The notes below the pieces were generated by a model that was not told the DNA's origin, searched no databases, and saw only the letters and a list, made by a program, of their open reading frames with translations. 64,000 bases of DNA from Balneola sp. GTDB lineage: Bacteria > Bacteroidota > Rhodothermia > Balneolales > Balneolaceae. The position numbers and the translations under genes were made by a program. Position 1 is the stretch's first letter. Each line of letters starts with the position of its first letter. The stretch is from the NCBI GenBank assembly GCA_017640785.1, contig JAEPPZ010000013.1, positions 1-64,000 of the forward strand, given 5' to 3'. Positions 18,299 through 25,958 of the stretch are shown here, one piece after another.

Positions 18299-19205
18299 AT
18301 GAGTAAAGCATTATTTATAGTATTGATAAATCTTGTGTTCATCTGGTCTGTATCAGCTCAACAAAGACCCGATACCACATTCATTCCTGAAATTGTTGAA
18401 CCTTTGTTTGATGTGTCTGTTGCACCGGTTATATGCATCGATTCAGCCCACAACAATTTGCACACATTGGACGGTGGTTTTTCACCTTTTGCACGTTTAA
18501 TGAAAGCAAACGGTTTTCAAATGCGAGACTTGAGTTCTTCTGTTTCAAATAGAGAAGTACTTTTGGGTTGTGATATTTATGCAATTATCAATCCGCTGCA
18601 TGAAAGTAACCTGGGTAACTTGGGTGTTACCTAATCCTTCTGCTTTTACGGCGCAGGAAGTCAAGGAGATCAATCAGTGGGTAAATGAGGGCGGTAGATT
18701 ATTTTTGGTGGCGGATCATATGCCGTTTGGGGGAGCTGCATTTAATTTAGCTGAGTCTTTTGGGTTCGAATTCAGCAATGGCTTTGCCCGATTGAAAAAA
18801 GAAGGAAATCATACGGATTATTTCTCTCTGCAAAACGAAAGACTAAAAGAGCATCCAATGCTGGAAGGTGAAATTCAATCCGTTACAACTTTTACCGGCA
18901 GTGCTTTTACATATCCGGAGGAAGCTGAACTTATTCTGAGATTTAAAGAAGGAGACATTAGCCTTGAACCGGAAATTGCATGGCAGTTTGCTGATACCAC
19001 AAAAACCATTGATCTGGAAAATTACGCACAGGGAGCTGTGATGAATTATGGAAAGGGAAAACTAGCTGTATTTGGTGAGGCAGCAATGTTTACAGCACGG
19101 GATATAACCAATGAAAACGGTACTTTTAAAGTGGGTTTTAATTCCCGCTTAGCTCCAAATAATCAGCGATTTGCAGTGAGATTGATGAGGTATTTGGTGG
19201 AGTAA
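18299..19205 (+). pseudogene. DUF4350-like secreted protein, split by a one-base frameshift
   Basis: The first part (18299-18634) has a signal peptide ending VSAQQ and continues with the CIDSAHNNLHTLDGGFSPFARL block. The second part, in another frame up to 19205, continues with PNPSAFTAQEVKEINQWVNEGG, LFLVADHMPFGGAAFNLAESF and YGKGKLAVFGEAAMF. Dropping one T at 18620/18621 changes LGNLGVT-stop into LGNWVLPNPSAF and fuses both parts into one protein of about 300 residues. It resembles DUF4350/GATase-like periplasmic domains, function unknown. It is either a recent pseudogene or a sequencing error. Its stop overlaps the attC-like element that follows. Confidence 0.7.
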
Positions 19206-19330
19206 CGTACTGTATAAGAGCAGTAGCAGGATTATTAAACTTACCTTTCGAATTATAATATACTTATTTAAATGCAAATCGGTTTGAGTTTAAACCCAAA
19301 CCGCTATTGCTTTTATACCTTGTTACCTGC
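19201..19330. repeat. attC-like imperfect palindrome A
   Basis: The left arm contains GTAAC (19202-19206), a 5-base spacer, then GTATAAGAGCAGTAGCAGG. The right arm is its near-complement CCGCTATTGCTTTTATAC, a 3-base spacer, then GTTAC (19322-19326). The arms are about 30 bases, with mismatches and two unpaired extra bases in the left arm, separated by about 70 bases. The layout (AAC ... GTT outer boxes, conserved inner boxes, unpaired bases) resembles integron attC sites. The inner box is shared with the element at 21601. Confidence 0.55.
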
Positions 19331-19335
19331 TTTTT

Positions 19336-20169
19336 TTATCCAAATTTTATACTTGTCATAGTCAGAGAACCGCCTAAAGGACTATCGTTAAAGATTGTAG
19401 TATTATCCTTTTCGTCTTTTAATCCTAAGGTGTATAATAAGGGCAAATAGTGCTCTGGCGTTGGAATCGCTAGGTTAAAAGCTTTACCTTGCTTATTAAA
19501 GTCAATTAAGTTTCGGTGATTTCCTTCCAAAATCCACTTCTTCATTTTGCTATCAGCTTCTATTGCCCAATCATAGCCGTAGTTTTCATTAATTTTTCTA
19601 AAATCAACTTTTCTTAAATTATGAACCATATTACCACTACCAACTATAAGCACGCCTTTTTCCCTTAGCTTTTTTAATTGTTGTGCCAACTCGTAATGTT
19701 GCTGTGGCGTCATCTTATAATCTAAGCTAAGTTGAATCACAGGTACATCAGCATCAGGAAATAAATGTTTTATTACAGTCCAAGCCCCATGATCCAAACC
19801 CCATTTATCATCTAAGTGAACAGTTCCTGTTGGATTAACATATTCTGATATCTCTTTAGCCAGTTCTGGGTGTCCAGGTGCTGGATATTGTACCTCATAA
19901 AGCTCTTTTGGGAATCCACCAAAATCATGAATTGTTCTTGGGTTTTGCATGGCTGTTACAAAAGTTCCATTTGTTTCCCAATGAGCAGAAACCACAATAA
20001 TAGCATTGGGTTTATCCAATTGTTGTCCTTGTTTTTTAAACTCTCTAACAAATTCATTGTCTTCAATACCATTCATAGGCGAGCCATGCCCTAAAAATAG
20101 GACAGGCATTCGCTTAGAAGATTCAAAAGAATCTGTTATGTTTTCTAATTTGTTTAATGTTGACATCAT
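19336..20169 (-). CDS. ygiD: 4,5-DOPA-extradiol-dioxygenase-like protein (LigB superfamily)
   Basis: The 277-residue protein belongs to the YgiD/DODA group of class III extradiol dioxygenases, which use a non-haem metal to cleave catechol rings. Visible motifs are MPVLFLGHGSPMNGIEDNEF near residue 18, VVSAHWETNGTFVTA (metal-site His), IHDFGGFPKELYEVQYPAPG, DHGAWTVIKHLFPDADVPVIQLS, and GSGNMVHNLRKVD. The physiological substrate in bacteria is uncertain. It is transcribed with the SDR gene upstream (54-base gap) as part of an AT-rich accessory block regulated by an HxlR protein. Confidence 0.9.
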   Translation of the reverse strand: MMSTLNKLENITDSFESSKRMPVLFLGHGSPMNGIEDNEFVREFKKQGQQLDKPNAIIVVSAHWETNGTFVTAMQNPRTIHDFGGFPKELYEVQYPAPGHPELAKEISEYVNPTGTVHLDDKWGLDHGAWTVIKHLFPDADVPVIQLSLDYKMTPQQHYELAQQLKKLREKGVLIVGSGNMVHNLRKVDFRKINENYGYDWAIEADSKMKKWILEGNHRNLIDFNKQGKAFNLAIPTPEHYLPLLYTLGLKDEKDNTTIFNDSPLGGSLTMTSIKFG

Positions 20170-20223
20170 AGGAATACTTAATGTGGTTAGTCCAGCTACC
20201 TTTAAAACTCTTTACGCTGCATA

Positions 20224-21093
20224 TTAAACGTATACTTTGGTCAAAAATTCTTTAGCGGTTGTTGGTTTTCTTCCCAATAACTTCTCTAATGAATTGTCTG
20301 ACATTTCTAATTCGCCATTGGCTTGTGCTACCGAAAATGCGGTAAATAATCCAATGTATTCATCTGGAACACCATACGTTTTTAGTGTAGCCTGATACTC
20401 TTCTGGTGAAGGCGATTTATAGGTGATGTTTTTACCACTTATCTCAGCAATTAGTTCAGCTACTTCATTGTATGAAATCGCTTGATTGTTCACTAGTGGA
20501 TAGGCTTTATTTTCATGCCCTTCAGAAGTCAATACCACAGCTGCTGCTTCTGCCAATTCTTGTCTTAACACTGAACTGGATTTTCCATTTTCTGCTGGTT
20601 GCATAATTACACCGGTCTCCAAAACTTGCTCTCCTATAAAAATAGGTAGCATATCCAAATAAGTGGCATTTTGCAAAATTGTATAGTTTATACCACTATC
20701 TTTTATCCAGTTTTCGGTTTTTAGATGCGAATCCATTAAAAATGCAATTGCAGAATTATCGGTCTCCTGTTTTCTCATAAACGAAGTATAGACAATATTC
20801 TTTACTCCAGTGGCTTTTGCTGCTTTAACCACATTTTGATGTTGCTCTGCTCGGTTTTCTATTTCGCTGCTAGAAACAAATAAAAGTTTATCTACGCCTT
20901 CAAAGGCTTTTACTAAAGAGTCATAGTTGGTATAATCACCTATTTTAACTGTAATCCCATCTTCTTTATAGTTGTTTGCCTTTTCCATACTTCTAGAGAG
21001 TACCGAAATATCAGAGGTATTTACTCCTTTTTTCATTAATTGCTGAACGGCATGTTTACCAAACATCCCTGTTGCTCCTGTTACTAATATCAT
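20224..21093 (-). CDS. NmrA-like SDR / QorB-type NAD(P)H quinone oxidoreductase
   Basis: The 289-residue protein starts with the Rossmann motif MILVTGATGMFGKHAV and has SVLSRS (NADP ribose/phosphate region), GVDKLLFVSS, and the GVKNIVYTSF strand. This is the atypical SDR (NmrA/TMR/QorB) pattern, which lacks the YxxxK catalytic pair. Related proteins reduce quinones or sense NADP. It is divergent from an HxlR-family regulator across 114 bases containing a palindromic operator, a very common HxlR/oxidoreductase arrangement for response to quinones or electrophiles. Confidence 0.88.
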   Translation of the reverse strand: MILVTGATGMFGKHAVQQLMKKGVNTSDISVLSRSMEKANNYKEDGITVKIGDYTNYDSLVKAFEGVDKLLFVSSSEIENRAEQHQNVVKAAKATGVKNIVYTSFMRKQETDNSAIAFLMDSHLKTENWIKDSGINYTILQNATYLDMLPIFIGEQVLETGVIMQPAENGKSSSVLRQELAEAAAVVLTSEGHENKAYPLVNNQAISYNEVAELIAEISGKNITYKSPSPEEYQATLKTYGVPDEYIGLFTAFSVAQANGELEMSDNSLEKLLGRKPTTAKEFLTKVYV

Positions 21094-21150
21094 TTTTTAA
21101 AATTTTTTATCGTTAATAATAACACAAAAGTATTAAGTTTGCTATTCAAA

Positions 21151-21197
21151 GTATAGTTAGTTACTAATTAATACTACTATACTTTTGTATAGTAGTA
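21151..21197. promoter_or_regulatory. HxlR operator candidate 1 (divergent SDR/hxlR promoter)
   Basis: An 11-bp perfect inverted repeat lies at 21172-21182 and 21187-21197 (TACTACTATAC, TTTT, GTATAGTAGTA). A further GTATAGT half-site at 21151-21157 is exactly 36 bases from the one at 21187. The site is between the divergent starts at 21093 and 21208, where a self-regulating HxlR protein would bind. Confidence 0.65.
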
Positions 21198-21207
21198 ACA
21201 CTAACTG

Positions 21208-21579
21208 ATGATAATGAACGATTTGAAAAATATTTCTGAGATAAAAAAATGCCCTGTACAATATGTTTTGGCGATTAATGATACTTTGAACGTGATAAGT
21301 GGTAAATGGAAGTTACCTATACTTGCTTCTATTCTTTACGGTAATTATAGGTACAAAGACATACAGGCCAATATCGATAAAATTACACCTAGAATGTTGT
21401 CTAAGGAGTTAAAAGAATTAGAGCTTAATGGTGTTATAACAAGAAACGTTTATGATTCAACGCCAGTTCGCATTGAATACAAAATGACCGAATCAGGTAA
21501 AAACATTCTCTCAGTTCTTGATGCAATGGTTGATTGGGGTGTTTCCCACAGAAAATCTACATTCAAACATTCGGATTAA
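21208..21579 (+). CDS. HxlR family transcriptional regulator
   Basis: The 123-residue winged-helix regulator has the HxlR core: CPVQYVLAINDTLNVISGKWKLPIL, RYKDIQANIDKITPRMLSKELKELE (recognition helix) and VRIEYKMTESGKNILSVLDAMVDWG. The N-terminal CPV cysteine is the conserved sensing residue in redox and electrophile-responsive members such as YodB and HypR. It should regulate the divergent SDR-dioxygenase pair through the palindrome at 21172-21197. Start ATG 21208; an alternative ATG two codons downstream is equally possible. Confidence 0.93.
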   Translation: MIMNDLKNISEIKKCPVQYVLAINDTLNVISGKWKLPILASILYGNYRYKDIQANIDKITPRMLSKELKELELNGVITRNVYDSTPVRIEYKMTESGKNILSVLDAMVDWGVSHRKSTFKHSD

Positions 21580-21600
21580 AAGTATTTTTTCTGCAAATTG

Positions 21601-21733
21601 CAGCTAACGGTCTCGTATATGAGCCGTAGCGGATTTATATGCTATTTCTTCGGTTTAATACAGACAATAAATATACAAAAAAAGCCATTGGTGAAGAATT
21701 AACTCCGCTATGGCTTATATACAATGTTGGCAG
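21601..21733. repeat. attC-like imperfect palindrome B
   Basis: The left arm has GCTAAC (21603-21608), a 6-base spacer, then GTATATGAGCCGTAGCGGA. The right arm has TCCGCTATGGCTTATATAC, a 3-base spacer, then GTTGGC (21726-21731). Seventeen of nineteen inner-box positions pair. The inner box has the same consensus as element A (GTATAWRAGCMRTAGCRG). It fills most of the spacer between the first HxlR gene and the DoxX gene. Confidence 0.6.
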
Positions 21734-21778
21734 TAGTGTTTTAATTACTTCCTGCTCATAGAAAAGAATTTTTTTTTT

Positions 21779-22159
21779 CTATTTACCTTTTATGATTGGT
21801 TCGTATTTATTCCAGTTAGTAACAATTGCCCAAATATTAATTGCGAATAGTATTAATGCGATTCCAATTCCTGATAGGTCGTGTACTAAATGATGAACAA
21901 ATATTCCTACCATAACAGGAAGAATTACTAGCGCTCCCAATGCTCTTGTTTTTGGGATTGCTATTAAAGCACCTCCAATGATTTCAATAATTGCTACAAG
22001 TGGGAAAATCCATTTAATTGTCATAAATCCGCCCATAATTTGCATCATTTCTTCAGACATTTCGGGCATAGGCATATAGTTGAAGAATTTGTTTAATCCT
22101 GAATTAATCATCATTAATCCGAATAGAATACATAAAGTTGTAAAAATCTTGTTTTTCAT
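21779..22159 (-). CDS. DoxX-like small membrane protein
   Basis: The 126-residue protein has four predicted membrane helices, with GLMMINSGLNKFFNYMP in the first loop region, typical of DoxX/DoxD-like proteins. Family members are linked to thiol or quinone redox and oxidative-stress protection, but the biochemical role is unclear. It is divergent from a second HxlR regulator across 113 bases of repeated GTAATCA motifs, so it is probably the regulator's target. Confidence 0.85.
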   Translation of the reverse strand: MKNKIFTTLCILFGLMMINSGLNKFFNYMPMPEMSEEMMQIMGGFMTIKWIFPLVAIIEIIGGALIAIPKTRALGALVILPVMVGIFVHHLVHDLSGIGIALILFAINIWAIVTNWNKYEPIIKGK

Positions 22160-22203
22160 TTTTCAATTGTTGTTGTTAATAATATGGCAAAATTAACTAT
22201 TTT

Positions 22204-22258
22204 TGATTACCAATAGTAATCAGCTACCTGTAGGTAATCAGTTACTTCAAGGTAATCA
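22204..22258. promoter_or_regulatory. HxlR operator candidate 2 (direct GTAATCA repeats)
   Basis: GTAATCA occurs at 22216, 22234 and 22252, exactly 18 bases apart, with an inverted TGATTAC at 22204-22210. The array sits between the divergent DoxX (22159) and HxlR (22273) starts. The repeated phase suggests several regulator dimers on the same DNA face. Confidence 0.65.
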
Positions 22259-22272
22259 TTAAATTAGTAGAT

Positions 22273-22647
22273 ATGAAAAAAAAGGAACATAAAGAGTGTA
22301 TGTCCGCCTTGTTACCTGTAAGGGACACTTTAGATGTAATAGGTGGAAAATGGAAACTTTTAATCTTAATTTCAATTTGGGAAGGAAATAAGCACTTTAG
22401 GGAAATAGAGAGAAGTATTCCAAAGTTAAGTACCAAAGTTTTGTCAAAGGAATTGAAAGATTTGGAAGAAAATCAGTTGATTACAAGAACTGTTTTAAAT
22501 GGTTTTCCTGTCAGAACAGAATATATGCCTACAGAGCATTCCAAAACGCTGGAAAAAGTCATTTTTGAATTACATAATTGGGGTATCCATCACAGAAAGA
22601 AAATCTTTGGCGATAAGTCCTTTAAAAATAATTCAGTTCGTGTGTAG
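22273..22647 (+). CDS. HxlR family transcriptional regulator (second)
   Basis: The 124-residue protein carries the full HxlR core: CMSALLPVRDTLDVIGGKWKLLIL, HFREIERSIPKLSTKVLSKELKDLE and VRTEYMPTEHSKTLEKVIFELHNWG. It resembles the regulator at 21208 but the two are not close copies. A cysteine lies just before the first helix, as expected for a redox-sensing HxlR. Its expected target is the divergent DoxX gene and its own promoter. Confidence 0.93.
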   Translation: MKKKEHKECMSALLPVRDTLDVIGGKWKLLILISIWEGNKHFREIERSIPKLSTKVLSKELKDLEENQLITRTVLNGFPVRTEYMPTEHSKTLEKVIFELHNWGIHHRKKIFGDKSFKNNSVRV

Positions 22648-22667
22648 TGTGAATTCGGATTACATTA

Positions 22668-22721
22668 CTGCCAACTTATGTATACACGCATTGCGTGTAT
22701 GCCTGTCTTATTTTGTTGCGT
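22668..22721. repeat. attC-like palindrome C (short, degenerate)
   Basis: CTGCCAAC (22668-22675) is followed by GTATACACGC, a 3-base loop, its complement GCGTGTATGC, and then GTTGCGT at 22715-22721. The inner 8-bp arms pair perfectly. The outer AAC/GTT boxes sit at unequal distances. It is much shorter than elements A and B, and its membership of the same family is less certain. Confidence 0.4.
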
Positions 22722-22778
22722 ATATACATTCTATTTTATTACTATACGAATGTAATAGATAATGCTATATGCTGCAAC
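22715..22778. repeat. Nested inverted repeats spanning the recombinase start
   Basis: GTTGC (22715-22719) pairs with GCAAC (22774-22778), the adjacent GTATATA roughly mirrors TATATGC, and TACATTC pairs with GAATGTA around a central AT-rich loop. The right side covers the first codons of the recombinase gene (ATG at 22769). Such a site could be the recombinase's own attachment or operator sequence. Confidence 0.45.
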
Positions 22779-23605
22779 GCAAATTAATACAGAAGTTTGA
22801 ACGTAGATTAAAAGCTCAGAGATTTAGCGTTAATACCATTTCAAATTATTCAAGCGCTTTAAAAATGGCACTTAAAGAAATGAAACAATCCGGTGTTAAG
22901 GCTTTGCCTTTAGAGCTTATCGAAAGGTATATCAACTACAAAATTACTGAACATAATATTTCGCATTCTTATCAAAGAAATATAATTGCAGCACTCATTA
23001 AGTATCATGACTTAGTTTTGGAAAAAAACTTGCCGGCAGAATATTTATACCCAAAAAGAAAACAAAACAAGATCCCGGATGTGTTATCTCAGAATGAAGT
23101 AAGAAAACTTTTTTCGGTGATCACAAATATTAAACATAAGGCAATCCTTCAAACCATTTATTCCGGCGGGTTAAGAATGTCTGAGGTTCTTAACTTGAAA
23201 GTTTGTGATATCGATTCTGATAGAATGATCATAAAAATCAGGCAATCTAAAGGCGCCAAAGATCGAGAAGTAATGCTGGCTGAGAAGTTGCTATCATTAT
23301 TGCGGGAGTATGTTACCGAATATCAACCCAAAGAATATTTATTTGAGGGGCAAAAGGGCGGGAAGTATTCTTCAAGAAGTGTTCAGCAAATTATGAAAAG
23401 AGCTTTAAAAAAATCCAACAACACTAAAAATGCTACTGTACATACTTTAAGGCATAGTTTTGCTACACATTTGTTGGAATCAGGAACAGATCTAAGATAT
23501 ATTCAGGAATTTTTAGGTCATCAATCAATTCAAACGACAGAAATATATACGCATGTAACTAAGGTTGGTAAATCAAACGTTAAAAGTCCGTTAGACACTC
23601 TTTAA
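22769..23605 (+). CDS. Tyrosine recombinase, XerC/D-sized with an integron-integrase-like C-terminus
   Basis: The 278-residue protein has an N-terminal SAM-like core-binding domain (residues 1-95) and a catalytic domain with the full set R136 (GGLRMSE), K161, H225-x-x-R228 (HTLRH), H251 (LGHQ) and Tyr260 (EIYTHV). The tail KVGKSNVKSPLDTL resembles the end of integron integrases. However, the extra I2 helix that defines IntI between K161 and the HxxR box is absent, so it is of Xer-like length. It lies at the edge of an accessory block with attC-like palindromes and directly before the housekeeping PBP1A gene. A role as an integrase of that block is inferred. Confidence 0.9.
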   Translation: MLQRKLIQKFERRLKAQRFSVNTISNYSSALKMALKEMKQSGVKALPLELIERYINYKITEHNISHSYQRNIIAALIKYHDLVLEKNLPAEYLYPKRKQNKIPDVLSQNEVRKLFSVITNIKHKAILQTIYSGGLRMSEVLNLKVCDIDSDRMIIKIRQSKGAKDREVMLAEKLLSLLREYVTEYQPKEYLFEGQKGGKYSSRSVQQIMKRALKKSNNTKNATVHTLRHSFATHLLESGTDLRYIQEFLGHQSIQTTEIYTHVTKVGKSNVKSPLDTL

Positions 23606-23609
23606 ACTC

Positions 23610-25958
23610 CTACCACCCAATCCGGCCACGATTTTTATCAGTCCCCAATTCATCACGTACTTCTTTGGGATCTTCGGGCATTACAAAGCCGGGAGGGGGA
23701 GAAAAGGCGTCGTAACCCCAATAGGCTTCCGGATCATCAGTTACATAATTAATGAAAGTACCAACAATAGGAAGAGCAGTTCTTGCACCCTGTCCAATAC
23801 TGTAGCTTCCATCCTGTGGAAAACGAATCCGACGATCTTCACCACCAACCCATGCACCCATTACTATATGTGGGGTCATTCCAATAAACCAGTTATCAGA
23901 AGCATCATTGGTAGTTCCTGTTTTTCCGGCGATATCCTGTCGAACGCCATACACATTTCTCAATCGAACTCCGGTTCCGAAGTATCCATCACCGCCTCTG
24001 ATCACGCCACGCATCATATCAACCATCATATACGCTGTTTCCGGACTGATCACTTCCTTGCGGTATTCAGGGAAATATTCCTGAAGTACATTTCCCTCTT
24101 TGTCTTCAATTCTTGTGATTGCAATAGGTTCAATATGAACTCCATTATTAGCAAAAGTAGTATAAGCAGAAGTCATTTCTAACAATGAAGCTTCTGCTGT
24201 TCCCAAAGCGATGGAAGGGTAGGCTGGAGTTCTGCTCATATCCACTCCTAAGTTTGAAGCCATTTCCTTTATCTTTCTTGCTGCGGCATCTAATTCCCAT
24301 AATTTATTGGTTCCGGGATAGCCTGCCAGTTCAGGAAGTAAACGTACAGTTACATTATTCATACTTCGTGCTAATGCTTCCCGCAAAGGAACTTCATTTG
24401 GTCCACTGGCAACTTCAGCATCTTTTGGATTCCATACTTTCCCGTTTCGGTCACGAAATGAGATCGGAAATTTTGAAAATTTGTGATAAGGTTTAAACCC
24501 ATTATCAATAGCAACAGAATACACAAAAGGTTTAAAAGTGGAGCCCACTTGTCGGCGTGACTGATACACATGATCGAACTGTACGCTTCCATAATTGGAA
24601 CCACCAACCCAAGCTAATATATTTCCATTTGAAGGTTCAATAGCTACAAAACTGGCTTCTAATCTTGTTCGGGCTTTAAGTACAGAATCCACAAAGGCGG
24701 TATCAGCTTTAAGGCTGTCGAGAACTACTTTTCGAATCTTGGTATTATAGGTTTGGTATCCATTTTTATAGCGGTCGGTTTCTTCCAGGAAACTATCCTT
24801 AAATGTTGGGAACTCATCCCAAAGCTTATCCATATATTCATTGCTTCCTCTGGATGTCCACTCATACTCAAAAATCTTTTGGAGTGAATCTAACTTAGTG
24901 CTCAATGCTTTTTCAGCATGTTTTTGTAATCGGGAATCAATAGTAGTGTAAATAACCAGACCGTCTTTATAAATATCGTATCCGTTTTCTTCAGCCCAAC
25001 CGGAAACTTTTTGGCGAACATACTCACCGAAATATCGGCTAACCCGCCCGGCTTTTGATGGAGGTTGGTAATCCAAAGTGATAGGCTCTTCTCTTAATTG
25101 ATGGTAGGAGGTTGAATCGATAAAGCCTCTGTTATTCATCAAATAAAGAACTACATTTCGTCTGTAAGTTGATTTTTCCGGATTAATTCTTGGATTGTAA
25201 GCATACACGGCATTTACTGAACCTACAAGAACGGCTGCCTCAGAAAGAGTAAGCTCTTTTGCAGCTTTATTATAATGTGTTCTTGCCGCTGCTTCAATGC
25301 CAAATGCACTGTTTGCATATTCCACCGTGTTCAGGTACATCTCAATGATCTCTCTTTTAGTATAATTTTGTTCGATCTGAACTGCGGTGATCATTTCTCT
25401 GAATTTTCTGGAAATAGAGAATTTTAGTCCGATTTCTTTATAAAGATTTCGAGCTAATTGTTGACTTAATGTTGAACCACCTTCCACTCTTCCTCTCATC
25501 AGGTTTATTGGAATGGCAAGAGTTCTTACCATGTCAATACCCCAATGGTTATAAAAACGATGATCTTCCGTTGCTACAAGGGCGTTTATGACATGAGGAG
25601 AGATCTCATCATAGGGAACCCATGTTCTGTTTTCGGTAAAATATTTATCTAACACAGCTCCGTCTCTGCTTCGCACTTCGGTTGCAATAGCAGTATCAGG
25701 GTTTTCAAGTTTCTCTAAAGGTGGGAGGCCCTGAAAAAGAAATATTACATAACCAATTACAGCAACTAAAAACACCGCTGCCACGCAGCCTGTCCAAATT
25801 AAGATCTTGTTACGGATTTTATCTGATTGTGAACCATATTTAGAAGATGAGCTTTCATTATTTTCATCCCTGCTTTTTTTCTCAGCCAACACTTGCTTAC
25901 GGTATTCCGGATCGTTGAAATATCGTTGATGATCAATAGGGTCTTTTTTTTCACTCAT
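23610..25958 (-). CDS. Penicillin-binding protein 1A (bifunctional transglycosylase/transpeptidase)
   Basis: This class A PBP polymerises and crosslinks peptidoglycan in the periplasm. The 782-residue protein has a cytoplasmic N-terminus, one membrane anchor (about residues 52-74), and a GT51 domain with ATEDHRFYNHWGID and EGGSTLSQQLARN. Its transpeptidase domain contains GSTFKPFVY (active-site STFK), a SMNN box and GKTGTTNDASDNWF. It follows lpxH with a 4-base ATGA overlap, so the two are translationally coupled. Confidence 0.95.
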   Translation of the reverse strand: MSEKKDPIDHQRYFNDPEYRKQVLAEKKSRDENNESSSSKYGSQSDKIRNKILIWTGCVAAVFLVAVIGYVIFLFQGLPPLEKLENPDTAIATEVRSRDGAVLDKYFTENRTWVPYDEISPHVINALVATEDHRFYNHWGIDMVRTLAIPINLMRGRVEGGSTLSQQLARNLYKEIGLKFSISRKFREMITAVQIEQNYTKREIIEMYLNTVEYANSAFGIEAAARTHYNKAAKELTLSEAAVLVGSVNAVYAYNPRINPEKSTYRRNVVLYLMNNRGFIDSTSYHQLREEPITLDYQPPSKAGRVSRYFGEYVRQKVSGWAEENGYDIYKDGLVIYTTIDSRLQKHAEKALSTKLDSLQKIFEYEWTSRGSNEYMDKLWDEFPTFKDSFLEETDRYKNGYQTYNTKIRKVVLDSLKADTAFVDSVLKARTRLEASFVAIEPSNGNILAWVGGSNYGSVQFDHVYQSRRQVGSTFKPFVYSVAIDNGFKPYHKFSKFPISFRDRNGKVWNPKDAEVASGPNEVPLREALARSMNNVTVRLLPELAGYPGTNKLWELDAAARKIKEMASNLGVDMSRTPAYPSIALGTAEASLLEMTSAYTTFANNGVHIEPIAITRIEDKEGNVLQEYFPEYRKEVISPETAYMMVDMMRGVIRGGDGYFGTGVRLRNVYGVRQDIAGKTGTTNDASDNWFIGMTPHIVMGAWVGGEDRRIRFPQDGSYSIGQGARTALPIVGTFINYVTDDPEAYWGYDAFSPPPGFVMPEDPKEVRDELGTDKNRGRIGW

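Noticed and set aside
19201-23605. Prophage or conjugative element
   Set aside because: No capsid, terminase, relaxase or T4SS genes are present. Only a single recombinase and small metabolic or regulatory genes are seen.
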